A stretch of 17,027 bases of DNA from Bacteroidales bacterium UBA6366 (GCA_002438845.1 DJRG01000051.1:12926-29952); one strand, 5' to 3'. Positions 1 to 7,863 are shown, counted from the first letter of the stretch. Notes: generated by a model from the letters alone, not told the origin. Numbers and translations: made by a program.

Positions 1-168
1 CATTTCAAACAAATCAAAACAGTTTCTTAGCTGTCGTTAGGTATTCCGGTTGAGCGGATTTGTATAGCTACCGGATTGTCTTATGAGCGGGTTGAGTCCC
101 TGAGGTTGAACTGATTCATTGTACCATTCCATGAAGGTTCCCTTCCAAGTGTGTTGATATATGCACAA
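1..168. other. Non-coding edge, downstream of the U32 gene
   Basis: This stretch lies 3' of the minus-strand U32 gene and runs to the window edge. I see no convincing gene, no stem with a T-run that would make a clear terminator, and no RNA gene. A short minus-strand open frame (about 31 codons, 37-132) exists but has no recognisable family signature. Confidence 0.5.
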
Positions 169-2319
169 TTAATCGTTTGCTCGTATCACCATCTCGCAGT
201 GGGCGCAGTCGAATGAGATAGGGTAGCGCTTGCCGTTATTGGAGAGGTGGAGGTGGGGGGCCGGAAAGGGAGGCTTGCGGTTGAAGACGGTCGTGTCTGA
301 GGTTGATGGGGTGTACGGGATGGCCGAACCATTTGTTCCGTCGGATTTCTGCTTGACGGGACAGAGGCCGAGTTCGTAGCGGATGCAATACTTGGTGCGC
401 ATCAGCTCGGCGTCGGGGCGGTGAGAGAGCTCAAAGGCATCGTCTGTTTGGGTCGCGCCCAAAGATTGATAGGTTTCCCGGGCGATGTGGTTGGCGATGT
501 TGGCCTTGTAGGTAAGATGGACCCCTTCTGAAGATGTTTCTTGAATATCATGTACTTGAGCCAGGCTTTGTCTACAACTCGGCTGACCCTTTGGCAAAGG
601 GGGCATATTGCAAGACATCTCTTCGAGGGTGGAGGCAAGGTCACGCCTGATGGAGTTCAGAGTGGAGGCGGGAAGGAACGGGAGCGAGCCGTCATGCGTT
701 TCAATTTCAAGCGAATGCAGGGTGAATGAATATATTCCCGTCACTTTTGAGATTTGTGAGGCGAACATCCCGCGCATCCTTTCGGCGTTCTCCGCCGCGC
801 TGCCATCTGCCTCGCATTCCAGTGTTACACTTCGTCCATCCTGGCTTACGGCGTTGATCCTCAATGAATATGTATGCTCGTTCGGCCGCTTCGGCAAGCT
901 CAGCGACCGAGCTTCTCCGGTCACAGAATCGTGTATTTCAGTCACAGATCCACCTCTTTCGGTCACTGAGCCAGTCGAAGTGACCGAACCCGTCGAAGCG
1001 AACCGGCCAACCTTGACCGAGATATCCACCGCCACAGGAATCCTCCTGACCGGCAGGTTGGATTCCAGCTCCCTTTCGAAAGCGATGCTGAGGTTTCTGT
1101 ACAGTTTCGCCCCTGGATAGAGACCGGTGACATTCCTGCAAGTAATACGGTTCCCTTGACAGATATCCCCACGGAAACCGATGATTTCCCCGCGCCCTTT
1201 GGCGATAAATGAGAATCCGTCCCCGTTTTGGATCCGTTCGGTCGGTTTTTTCATCCGTACGGTTATCGTGATGTTCTCTTCGCCTGTCCGTTTGCCGGAC
1301 GGAGAACTTACCCGTCTCCCTGCCTGTGAGGTCTGGCGCAACGAAGTGATGGAGACCACCGTCCCGACCTCTTCCCCGATCGATTTCGGCGCATCCATCG
1401 AGGACCATCCGGCCGACCGTTTTCCGGTCAGAAACAGTTGCGTGTAGCCCCGGTTGAAGGTCTTCCCCAAATCCGGCGTGAATCCACCTTCCGACCGTCC
1501 GAAAGAGGTCCTGCGGTACTTTTCCGGGTTCGCCGCGGCCAGTTCATCTAACGCCAATGAATATGCCCGTACGACATTCCGCACGTACGAAACGTTCTTC
1601 AGCCGCCCTTCAATCTTGAACGAGCATATTCCCGCCTCGGCCAGATCCTTCAGTCTGTCGATGAGGTTATAGTCTTTCAGCGAAAGCAGGGCCTTGTTCC
1701 GCGCCAGGACTTTCCCGGACTCGTCCACAAGGTCGTAGAGGGACCGGCATGCCTGGATGCATTCCCCTCGGTTGGCGCTTCGCCCTGCGATCCGCTCCGA
1801 CATGTAGCACTGTCCGCTGTAGCAGACGCAAAGGGCTCCGTGCACGAAGAATTCCAACTCGCAGTTGACCGCCGCCCGTATCGCCTTGATCTGTTCCAGG
1901 GACAGCTCCCTTTCCAGCACAAGCCGTGAAGCCCCGACGCTTTCGTAAAGCCTGGCCTTCTCCGGAGTCCTTATCGCGCACTGTGTCGACGCATGGACCG
2001 GCAGGTCTGTCAGTTTCCAGACCGCAAGGTCCTGCGCTATGATAGCGTCCACCCCGGCGGCCTTCGCCTCCGCAAGAATCCTTTCCGCTTCCGCAAGCTC
2101 GTCATCAAATAGGATGGTATTGAGTGTAAGGAATATGCGCACGCCGAACCTGTGGGCATACCCGCAAAGCCTCCGGATGTCCTCCATCGAGTTTCCGGCG
2201 GCCTGCCGCGCTCCGAACGCAGGTCCGGCGATATACACGGCATCGGCACCGCAGTCAATCGCCGCGATGCCGATGTCTATATTCCTCGCTGGAGCGAGAA
2301 GCTCGAGATAACCAGGCAT
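169..2319 (-). CDS. U32-family protein (collagenase-like; probable RNA hydroxylation enzyme, RlhA-like)
   Basis: This 716-residue protein has the classic U32 layout. The N-terminal half (about 1-250) reads as a TIM barrel starting LELLAPARN. It contains the family signature around residues 154-174 (EFFVHGALCVCYSGQCYMS), then GECIQAC at 185-191; these cysteines are expected iron-sulfur ligands. A second half follows (DUF3656-like), ending in a C-terminal cysteine pair, FDCAHCEM. E. coli members RlhA and TrhP hydroxylate 23S rRNA or wobble-uridine tRNA rather than cut protein; length and the long C-terminal half favour RlhA-like, but I cannot settle the substrate. The ATG is preceded by GCGAGGGAA on the coding strand. 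Oddity: residues about 441-468 are low-complexity with SVT repeated four times, encoded by a palindromic DNA repeat, probably an in-frame insertion. The gene stands alone, 151 bp downstream of the TPR gene on the same strand. Confidence 0.88.
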   Translation of the reverse strand: MPGYLELLAPARNIDIGIAAIDCGADAVYIAGPAFGARQAAGNSMEDIRRLCGYAHRFGVRIFLTLNTILFDDELAEAERILAEAKAAGVDAIIAQDLAVWKLTDLPVHASTQCAIRTPEKARLYESVGASRLVLERELSLEQIKAIRAAVNCELEFFVHGALCVCYSGQCYMSERIAGRSANRGECIQACRSLYDLVDESGKVLARNKALLSLKDYNLIDRLKDLAEAGICSFKIEGRLKNVSYVRNVVRAYSLALDELAAANPEKYRRTSFGRSEGGFTPDLGKTFNRGYTQLFLTGKRSAGWSSMDAPKSIGEEVGTVVSITSLRQTSQAGRRVSSPSGKRTGEENITITVRMKKPTERIQNGDGFSFIAKGRGEIIGFRGDICQGNRITCRNVTGLYPGAKLYRNLSIAFERELESNLPVRRIPVAVDISVKVGRFASTGSVTSTGSVTERGGSVTEIHDSVTGEARSLSLPKRPNEHTYSLRINAVSQDGRSVTLECEADGSAAENAERMRGMFASQISKVTGIYSFTLHSLEIETHDGSLPFLPASTLNSIRRDLASTLEEMSCNMPPLPKGQPSCRQSLAQVHDIQETSSEGVHLTYKANIANHIARETYQSLGATQTDDAFELSHRPDAELMRTKYCIRYELGLCPVKQKSDGTNGSAIPYTPSTSDTTVFNRKPPFPAPHLHLSNNGKRYPISFDCAHCEMVIRAND
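918..1000. repeat. REP-like palindromic repeat inserted in frame in the U32 gene
   Basis: The core at 961-985 has perfect 7-bp arms GGTCACT and AGTGACC around an 11-base loop containing GAGCCAGTCGA. Further GTCAC or GTGACC units occur at about 919-924 and 940-945, and the half-unit CCCGTCGAAG follows at 989-998. Translated from the minus strand the block gives SVT four times between two otherwise family-like segments. Sequences close to CACTTCGACAGGCTCAGTG are, from general knowledge, common dispersed palindromes in many bacterial genomes including Bacteroidota, so I read this as a REP-type element tolerated in a linker. Confidence 0.6.
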
Positions 2320-2361
2320 TTTCCCTCGCTGAAATTAATTATTGGAACATCCCACGTTGCA

Positions 2362-2377
2362 AGATGGTTGCCCATCT
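2362..2377 (-). other. Small hairpin in the leader of the U32 gene
   Basis: AGATGG and CCATCT form a perfect 6-bp stem. Read on the coding (minus) strand, the loop is GCAA, a stable GNRA tetraloop. It sits about 43 bases upstream of the U32 start and would be in the 5' leader if transcription starts upstream. No function is shown. Confidence 0.3.
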
Positions 2378-2387
2378 CGAACTTTCA

Positions 2388-2460
2388 TTTACGTTACCCC
2401 TACCCTAAATCCCTCCCCTCGGGGGAGGGACTTGCTTCCACCGCAAGCGGCGGAGAGGGA
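2388..2460. repeat. Dispersed-type intergenic repeat with strong hairpin; possible terminator of the TPR gene
   Basis: The stretch starts with ACGTTACCCCTACCCTAAAT and continues into a perfect 9-bp stem (2410-2430, arms TCCCTCCCC and GGGGAGGGA, 3-base loop). After that come a CTTGC/GCAAG stem and the small palindrome CCGCAAGCGG. CCCTAA-CCCTCCCC sequence of this style is a familiar dispersed repeat between genes in Bacteroidota genomes (general knowledge, not checked here). It lies just 3' of the minus-strand TPR gene, so the GC-rich stem could end its transcript, although only a short TTT follows on that strand. Confidence 0.5.
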
Positions 2461-2470
2461 AATTTCGGAA

Positions 2471-3406
2471 TTACTTGCTGAGGGAGGCGATCATCTGCTT
2501 GGCCTGAGCGCCGAACTTAGGATCGTCCTGAACCTTCTTGTAGAACTCCAGGGCCTTGGCGTTGTTCTTGGCGCCCTGATAGAGAGCCGCTACAGTGAAA
2601 GTGATGGCCGGGGCGTTCTTTGCGTCCGGTTTGATCTCAAGGTACTTCTCGAAGTTCTTGATCGCGTCAGCGTTCTTGCTGAGTTTCTGGGAAGCCTGAC
2701 CGGCGATGAGGTAGGCGGTGGCGTTCTCAGCATATTCGTTGGCCTTTTCGGCGGCCTTGACAGCGTCAGCGAGCTTGCCTCCCTTGAAAGAGGCGTTGGC
2801 CTGCCTTACATAGATGTTGGAAATCTGCTCCTTGGCGGTTTCCTCCTCGCCGTTCCAGGCAGCGTGCTTGAAAGCCTCGATGGCCTCTTCGTTCTTGCCC
2901 TGGGCTCCGAGAGCCTGGCCAAGGTAGAGAGCGGTCTTGCCGGCAGTTGTGTCTATGGCGTAAGACTTCGCAAAGCCGTCGGCGGCGGTGGCGAAGTCCT
3001 TGATCTTCAAGGCGTCCACGCCTTTCTGCATCCACATCTGAGGAACGAGTTCCTTCGCCCTTTCCACAACTTCGGTGTTCTCATATTCAGTTGCGATCTT
3101 TTCAACTTCTTCAAGCTTTACGGCGGCCTCATCGTACTTCTTGTCCTTGATCAGGTCCTTGGCTATCTCAAGGGCTACACCCGGGATGGCGTTCTTGCAG
3201 TTGGCCACGAGCTCATCGGCGTCAGCGCCAATAGTCTTACCCATTTCGAGAGCCTTCTGGAAGCAGTCGAGGGCTTCGGTCCAATTCTTCAGAGAGATGG
3301 CTGTGGCTCCATTATTGTAGAGTTCTGTTGCCTGGGCCATGTCCTGAGCGGATGCCATGCTTGCTGCCATGAAAGCGGCAGCGATCGCGAGAATAAACTT
3401 TTTCAT
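2471..3406 (-). CDS. Exported tetratricopeptide-repeat protein
   Basis: This 311-residue protein starts with a clear signal peptide (MKKFILAIAAAFMAASMASA, cleavage probably before Q21). Helix-turn-helix repeats of TPR type fill the rest, for example WTEALDCFQKALEMG near residue 42, KDFATAADGFAKSYAID near 137, GKNEEAIEAFKHA near 168, and NADAIKNFEKYLEIKPDAKN near 240 with the typical P at the repeat end. No enzyme motif is visible. TPR arrays serve as protein-binding scaffolds, so a periplasmic scaffold or envelope-maintenance role is the best guess. Codon use favours AAG, GCC and CTC, as expected for a well expressed gene. It is transcribed away from the M16-like gene from a shared divergent region. 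The start is the only ATG that keeps the signal peptide intact. Confidence 0.85.
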   Translation of the reverse strand: MKKFILAIAAAFMAASMASAQDMAQATELYNNGATAISLKNWTEALDCFQKALEMGKTIGADADELVANCKNAIPGVALEIAKDLIKDKKYDEAAVKLEEVEKIATEYENTEVVERAKELVPQMWMQKGVDALKIKDFATAADGFAKSYAIDTTAGKTALYLGQALGAQGKNEEAIEAFKHAAWNGEEETAKEQISNIYVRQANASFKGGKLADAVKAAEKANEYAENATAYLIAGQASQKLSKNADAIKNFEKYLEIKPDAKNAPAITFTVAALYQGAKNNAKALEFYKKVQDDPKFGAQAKQMIASLSK

Positions 3407-3454
3407 CGTATTAAAATTTATGTTTAACTATATTCCTGATAATAGCAATAACCA

Positions 3455-3462
3455 CAAATGTA
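3455..3462 (-). promoter_or_regulatory. Bacteroidetes-type -7 element for the TPR gene
   Basis: On the minus strand this reads TACATTTG, a perfect match to TAnnTTTG, about 49 bases upstream of the TPR start. No good TTTG -33 element sits at the usual distance (a TTG is only 14 bases upstream), so confidence is moderate. Confidence 0.4.
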
Positions 3463-3469
3463 ATAAAAA

Positions 3470-3502
3470 TTTGTGTCAATTGCACATTATTGGTTATTTT
3501 TG
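3470..3502 (+). promoter_or_regulatory. Promoter of the M16-like gene (TTTG ... TATTTTTG)
   Basis: TTTG at 3470-3473 and TATTTTTG at 3495-3502 are separated by 21 bases and match the -33/-7 consensus of Bacteroidetes primary promoters. Because this lies inside the longest possible reading frame (GTG at 3473), it argues that the gene really starts at ATG 3524, which also has GGGAGGTG at 3510-3517 as ribosome-binding site. Confidence 0.6.
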
Positions 3503-3523
3503 TCTAAACGGGAGGTGTCAGTA

Positions 3524-6052
3524 ATGCGTTGCTTTATCAAATCAGTCTTGTGTTTTGCGCTGCTGGGTTTTTCAATAATGATGCCAGCGCAGGATCTGCC
3601 CGTTCTCCAAAAGGACGCGGCCGTCACGACGGGCAATCTAACAAATGGAATCTCATACTATCTGGTGACGAATCCTTCGATGAAAGGAGTGGCCGATTTC
3701 GCCCTTGTGCGCAAGGGTGAGTGCGACACGCTTGTGGCCAGGAAGGAACTCTCCTCATTGCCCCACTTCAACAAGACCATTCCTTACAAGTTTCTGTCCC
3801 GCAAGGGGATAGGTTGCCGTCAGGAAGGCTATGTCTCTTACAATGGCGACGTTACCATATTCAGATTCGATGATGTGCCTGTCTTTGATAAGGCGGCGTC
3901 GGACACCACCCTTCTGATGATGTTCGATCTGATAGCGGCCCGCCCGTACCGGCATGCTGTCATCATTGCGGGCGACATCAATCCATCGGCCATAATCGAA
4001 AGGATGAATGTCTTCTCATTGATGGTCCCGTCACGCAACCCTGTCTATAAGAAAAAGGAATATGTCTGGAAGCCTTTGGAGGAGGCTGAATATTCATTCA
4101 CCCCGTCAGACATTTCTTCAGTGACGGTGGAATTCCGCTCGCCGAGGACTCCGTACGATCAGATGGGGACCATTCAGCCGTTCATCTCGGAGCTTTTCTC
4201 GAACGCGCTGCGCGAGGTCGCCTCAAGCCGTCTTAGAGAGTCGTTCATGTCTAAGAATATTCCTGTAAGATCATTGGAGGTAAGGTATTCAAGCAGTGCG
4301 GCAAGCGCCGGTGACGAGCGTTTCAGCGTGAGTGTGCGGACATCCCGCGGCCAGCTGATGCCTGCCACTTTGGCCGTCGCCTCCACTTTGTCGGAAATCT
4401 GCTCCCAAGGAGTCGGATCCGATGAATATAGGGTCGCGCGCAACTCCGTCCTGAACGCTTGCCTCAAGGCTTCCTCCAACGATGCGCTCGTCCGCCAGTG
4501 CGCCTCCGCTTATCTATACGGAGCTGACTTGGCCTCCCCGGCGACCAAGGCGAGATTCTTTTTGTCAAGGAATATGTCCGCGAAGGCCGAGACTGATCTT
4601 TTCAACTCCTACGCCTCCGCCTTGCTCTCCGGAATGGAAACTCCGTACGTGACGTGGACCGGAAATGAGGAAGACTATGACGAGTGGTTCTGGCCGGCGG
4701 TGTTCGAGTCAGCCGGAAGAGGCGTCTCTATGCTGGAAAAGCCTATCTATCATTGGAAAGACAGTTCCAGGGACACTTCGGCTTTCTGGAACGAGAAGAA
4801 CAAGGTAAAGGTCAGGTCGGTGGTTTCCGAACCGGTCTCCGGCGGGGATATGTGGAATTTTTCCAACGGCATGAAGGTGATCTACAAGAAGATGGACACA
4901 AAGGGGCGCTTCAGCTATTCATTGATGGTCAAAGGCGGCTTTTCCACCGTGAGGAGCCTTCAGCGTGGTGAGGGGGCTTTCTTCTCGGACATGTTTGGCC
5001 TTTGTGAGATCGCTGGAATGTCCGGAAGTGATTTTTACAAGATTCTCAAGTCAAACGGAATCGAGATGGACTGTACGGTTTCGACCTCGGATCTGAGATT
5101 GTCTGGTTCGGCTCCGTCAAACAGGCTTACCCTTGTGCTGAAAGCCTTACTTTCCGCCGCCAATCGTAGAAGACCGTCCGCTTCCGCTTTTGAGTCATGG
5201 CGAACTCAGGAACTTGCATCTTTGGAGCCGGCTTATCTTGACAGCCTGATGTACCAGGACTACAATTACTCCTCGGTCAAGACTCCGTCCGGACTGACGG
5301 ATTCAGTCATGGATGACGCGTCGGATTTCTTTGACAGTCAGTTTGTCCGCACCAATGACGGCGTTCTGGTGATCGTGGGGGACATGCCGGCGGAGTCGGT
5401 GCAGAAGGTGCTGTGTCAGTACCTTGGCGGATTCCGTGTCAGCAAGTCTTCGACAGTCAGGCAGTTCGTTCCGTACAAGATGCGCACAGGGGCGACAACA
5501 TACTCAAAGATCGGCTCTCCGGTCAGCATCAGCGTCGCCTTGGCCTGTGCCGAGCCTTTCACGACGGAGAACTACATGGCCTTTAAGGTCGCCGGTCTCG
5601 CCCTTCAGCGTAGGTTGACAGGCGTGATGGCAGAGCATGGCTTCAGCGTGAGGATGTCTGACCGTTTCAGCGTCTGGCCACAGGAGGCTTTGGAGTTGAT
5701 CTTCACTTGCTCGCCTGTTCCGGAGACAGGTCTACCTTATGGGGTGAAGAGTGGCTCTGACCAACCGATGAGAGCCCTTGTCGCCGCAAGGAAAGCCATA
5801 GAGACAGTGCTTTCGCAACCGGTTGACGCGGCGGAGCTGGCCTCGTGCAAATCCTTGCTGGCCAACAACTACGCCACCTATCTGTCAAACACGGACAACT
5901 ACATCGACGCCATCCTTATGCGCTATTCCGCCGGCAAGGATGTGCTCACTGGCTACAACAACAGGATCGGCAGCGTCTCCGCCGACAAGGTTAAGGAAAT
6001 CTTCGGCGTCCTGTCCGAAGGAATGAGAATTGAATATGTCGTCAAACAATAA
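3524..6052 (+). CDS. Exported M16-like protein without zinc-binding motif (probable pseudopeptidase)
   Basis: 842 residues from ATG 3524, preceded by GGGAGGTG and starting with a signal peptide (about 1-22, ending PAQ). Two M16-type halves are recognisable. The N-terminal core shows LTNGISYYLVTN (39-50) and, near 144-153, HAVIIAGDIN, which matches the conserved GDI strand of M16 proteins. A second half starts near 440 (WNFSNGMKVIYKK) and includes VLVIVGDMP. No HxxEH zinc motif exists anywhere: the family's AHFLEHM region is reduced to SSLPHFNKT, and about 100 residues that normally precede the GDI strand are missing. M16 proteins often work as pairs of one active and one inactive subunit, so this may be a non-catalytic partner or binding protein in the periplasm. 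The next gene overlaps it by 17 bp. An extended start at GTG 3473 is unlikely because the promoter lies there. Confidence 0.75.
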   Translation: MRCFIKSVLCFALLGFSIMMPAQDLPVLQKDAAVTTGNLTNGISYYLVTNPSMKGVADFALVRKGECDTLVARKELSSLPHFNKTIPYKFLSRKGIGCRQEGYVSYNGDVTIFRFDDVPVFDKAASDTTLLMMFDLIAARPYRHAVIIAGDINPSAIIERMNVFSLMVPSRNPVYKKKEYVWKPLEEAEYSFTPSDISSVTVEFRSPRTPYDQMGTIQPFISELFSNALREVASSRLRESFMSKNIPVRSLEVRYSSSAASAGDERFSVSVRTSRGQLMPATLAVASTLSEICSQGVGSDEYRVARNSVLNACLKASSNDALVRQCASAYLYGADLASPATKARFFLSRNMSAKAETDLFNSYASALLSGMETPYVTWTGNEEDYDEWFWPAVFESAGRGVSMLEKPIYHWKDSSRDTSAFWNEKNKVKVRSVVSEPVSGGDMWNFSNGMKVIYKKMDTKGRFSYSLMVKGGFSTVRSLQRGEGAFFSDMFGLCEIAGMSGSDFYKILKSNGIEMDCTVSTSDLRLSGSAPSNRLTLVLKALLSAANRRRPSASAFESWRTQELASLEPAYLDSLMYQDYNYSSVKTPSGLTDSVMDDASDFFDSQFVRTNDGVLVIVGDMPAESVQKVLCQYLGGFRVSKSSTVRQFVPYKMRTGATTYSKIGSPVSISVALACAEPFTTENYMAFKVAGLALQRRLTGVMAEHGFSVRMSDRFSVWPQEALELIFTCSPVPETGLPYGVKSGSDQPMRALVAARKAIETVLSQPVDAAELASCKSLLANNYATYLSNTDNYIDAILMRYSAGKDVLTGYNNRIGSVSADKVKEIFGVLSEGMRIEYVVKQ

Positions 6053-6641
6053 GTTCGGAACCATCATCCAAATCGGAGACATCCTTGTGTCAGAGGATGT
6101 CGTCACTGAATATTTCGCCTGCGACTACGCCCTTTGCAAAGGCTGTTGCTGCATCATCGGGGACAGCGGGGCCCCACTGGAGGAGTCAGAGCTGGAGCCT
6201 TTGGAGGAGTACTATCCAGTATATTCAAAACTGATGAGGCCGCAGGGCCGCACCCAGATTGACAAGGAGGGCTTTTTTTCCATCGACCGTGACGGGGACA
6301 TCGTGACTCCTGTCGTGGATCAGACAGAAGAGTGCGCCTACACCACTTTCGATGAAGAGGGCAACTGTTTCTGCTCCATTGAGAGATGCTTCTTTCAGGG
6401 CGCATGCAAGTTCCGCAAGCCGCAGTCCTGCTGGCTCTATCCGATCCGCGTCACCAAGCTCACCGGCGGTGGCCAGGCCTTGAACCTCCATCGTTGGGGA
6501 ATATGCAAGGACGCCTATGAGAAAGGCCGCCGCGAGGGCATCCATGTCTATGAGTTCCTCCGTGAGCCGCTGATCTCCGTCTATGGAGAGGATTTTTATG
6601 CGGCTCTCTCCTTTGCCGCCCAAAAGATCCAGTCTGACTGA
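6036..6641 (+). CDS. DUF3109-family cysteine-rich protein
   Basis: 201 residues from ATG 6036; a TTG at 6030 is in frame but less likely. It contains 12 cysteines, clustered as C29, C34, C37-39, C100, C111, C113, C118, C124, C132 and C157, in a pattern typical of the DUF3109 family: FACDYALCKGCCCIIGDSGAPL near the N-terminus, then a CFCSIERC cluster. The family is widespread in Bacteroidota, is related in style to the YkgJ-type zinc/iron-sulfur proteins and has no established reaction; a metal or Fe-S site is likely. No signal peptide is seen, so it is cytoplasmic. The start overlaps the end of the M16-like gene by 17 bp, indicating co-transcription and possibly coupled translation, although the functional link between an exported M16-like protein and a cytoplasmic metal protein is unclear. 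Confidence 0.82.
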   Translation: MSSNNKFGTIIQIGDILVSEDVVTEYFACDYALCKGCCCIIGDSGAPLEESELEPLEEYYPVYSKLMRPQGRTQIDKEGFFSIDRDGDIVTPVVDQTEECAYTTFDEEGNCFCSIERCFFQGACKFRKPQSCWLYPIRVTKLTGGGQALNLHRWGICKDAYEKGRREGIHVYEFLREPLISVYGEDFYAALSFAAQKIQSD

Positions 6642-6782
6642 GCTCGATTCGGAAACAAAGCATAAGGTTGTGGCCGCCACTTAGGCCAATGTCTACATTC
6701 TGATTAAGAAATTGTTGATATTCAGAGTGTTGATTAAAGATATTGTCCATGTCTGACTATAGTTTCTGACGGATTATAGGTG

Positions 6783-6790
6783 TAACTTTG
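6783..6790 (+). promoter_or_regulatory. -7 element TAACTTTG upstream of the hydrolase gene
   Basis: TAACTTTG is a perfect TAnnTTTG match ending 28 bases before the hydrolase ATG. The best -33 candidate is TTTC at 6763-6766, which is weak and slightly close. The 177-bp gap also contains two similar blocks, GATTAAGAAATTGT (about 6702-6715) and GATTAAAGATATTGT (about 6732-6746), possibly an imperfect repeat. Confidence 0.5.
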
Positions 6791-6818
6791 CATCTGGTTT
6801 TATGATAGCAAGATAAAA

Positions 6819-7700
6819 ATGAGAACAAGATTAGTCATTAGACTTGCGGTGTTGGCGGCAGTGATCGCCACCGCTTTAGGATGTGTCAAGACTCCGGCTT
6901 CAATCAAGGGATTGCCCTCAATGTACGTCAGTATGGACAGTGTCAAGGTTCACTATAAGACAAGCGGCAGGGGTGACAAAGCTGTGGTGTTTGTCCACGG
7001 ATTCGGGTGCGACATGTACTCTTGGGAAAAGCAGTTCGAAGGGCTGAAAGGCATCAAAGGCCTCAGAATGATATTCATGGATCTGCCTGGATTCGGCGGA
7101 AGCGACAAGCCGCACATTGATTACACCCTGCAATATTTCGCTGATGCCGTGAATGCCGTGATGGCGGCTGAAAGTGTGGATTCGGCTGTGCTCGTGGGGC
7201 ATAGCCTTGGGACTCCTGTCTGCCGACAGGTACTTCTGACCGGTGGCAAAGGGGCACTTTGCGACATCGACGGAGTGTACTGCTTTTACAGCGATCCTGT
7301 GAGTCCTGAATATGAAGCCGCGATCCAGGCTTTCGCTGACAGCTTCACGGGCGAAGGCTGCCGCGCGAACATCGAGGGCTTTGTCACCTCTCTGGCCGGC
7401 CCGGACACCCCGGCATCCATCACTGAATATGCCATGTCCACCATGCCTTTGACTCCTGAATATGTCGCCTCAAGTACCATGCGTAACCTCGTGGATCGGA
7501 AGTGGTGGACAGGAGAGCCCATCTTGGCTCCAGCCAAGATCATCTGCACCCAGAACAGCGGTCTCGATCCGGACAACAAAGAGAAGATGGCGGCACTGTA
7601 CCCTCGGATGGACTACACAGAACTCACCACCTGCGGCCATTTCATCCAGATGGAGCAGCCGGAGTTGGTGAACAAGCAGATTCTGGATCTTCTGAACTGA
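6819..7700 (+). CDS. Alpha/beta hydrolase, probable lipoprotein
   Basis: 293 residues. The N-terminus is a hydrophobic signal ending ATALGC, with C22 as a possible lipidation site, although the lipobox is not ideal. The hydrolase fold is clear: oxyanion-hole HGFG (60-63), FMDLPGFGGSDKP (86-97), nucleophile elbow GHSLG with Ser129 (127-131), and the C-terminal His274 in TTCGHFIQMEQPELV. The acid residue probably lies in QNSGLDPDN (245-253). These motifs are those of esterases, lipases and C-C hydrolases; the substrate cannot be read from sequence. It lies before the envelope-modification operon but has its own promoter and is separated from it by 218 bp containing hairpins, so it is probably a separate unit. 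A role on acylated envelope molecules would fit the location but is only a guess. Confidence 0.85.
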   Translation: MRTRLVIRLAVLAAVIATALGCVKTPASIKGLPSMYVSMDSVKVHYKTSGRGDKAVVFVHGFGCDMYSWEKQFEGLKGIKGLRMIFMDLPGFGGSDKPHIDYTLQYFADAVNAVMAAESVDSAVLVGHSLGTPVCRQVLLTGGKGALCDIDGVYCFYSDPVSPEYEAAIQAFADSFTGEGCRANIEGFVTSLAGPDTPASITEYAMSTMPLTPEYVASSTMRNLVDRKWWTGEPILAPAKIICTQNSGLDPDNKEKMAALYPRMDYTELTTCGHFIQMEQPELVNKQILDLLN

Positions 7701-7735
7701 TTTCTCGGCTTCCGAACCGTTCACAGACAATATCC

Positions 7736-7750
7736 CGGAGCTATGCTCCG
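7736..7750 (+). terminator. Hairpin after the hydrolase gene (possible terminator)
   Basis: CGGAGC and GCTCCG make a perfect 6-bp stem with a 3-base loop (TAT), 35 bases after the hydrolase stop. There is no T-run directly after it, so it is at best a weak or processed 3' end signal. Confidence 0.35.
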
Positions 7751-7785
7751 ATGATCCATTTGCTGCCCGGGAGGTTATTTTGATG

Positions 7786-7822
7786 TTTTCGTGCGTTAGG
7801 CAGTGGGCTTTGCGCACGAAAA
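7786..7822. promoter_or_regulatory. 10-bp perfect inverted repeat next to the operon promoter
   Basis: Arms TTTTCGTGCG (7786-7795) and CGCACGAAAA (7813-7822) are perfect complements around a 17-base loop. The right arm ends 5 bases before the -7 element TATCTTTG and overlaps the place of the -33 element. It may be an operator for a dimeric regulator, or a terminator stem for the upstream unit. Confidence 0.5.
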
Positions 7823-7835
7823 ATTCGTATCTTTG
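7809..7835 (+). promoter_or_regulatory. Promoter of the LysM-SGNH-SGNH-MBOAT operon
   Basis: TATCTTTG at 7828-7835 is a perfect TAnnTTTG -7 element. TTTG at 7809-7812 may be the -33 element, with a spacer of 15 bases, shorter than usual. It is the only clear promoter before the four packed genes and would give a leader of about 75 bases. Confidence 0.5.
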
Positions 7836-7863
7836 AACTTTTGTTGATTGCGTTTGAGGCAGG

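Noticed and set aside
37..132. Short minus-strand frame (MEWYNES...) resembling the tail of a transposase
   Set aside because: Only about 31 codons, and beyond the WYNE-like start nothing matches a known transposase end; too little to call an IS remnant.
608..1120. 170-codon plus-strand frame antisense to the U32 gene
   Set aside because: It is the shadow of a well-supported coding region on the other strand and has no family features.
2342..3427. 361-codon plus-strand frame antisense to the TPR gene
   Set aside because: The minus strand has a signal peptide and TPR repeats; the plus frame is Leu/Gly-rich, typical of the antisense of a Lys/Ala/Glu-rich gene, and it reads through the hairpin repeat.
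3473..3523. 17-residue N-terminal extension of the M16-like protein from GTG 3473
   Set aside because: It would start inside a good promoter and put a polar tail before the signal peptide; ATG 3524 has GGGAGGTG in front.
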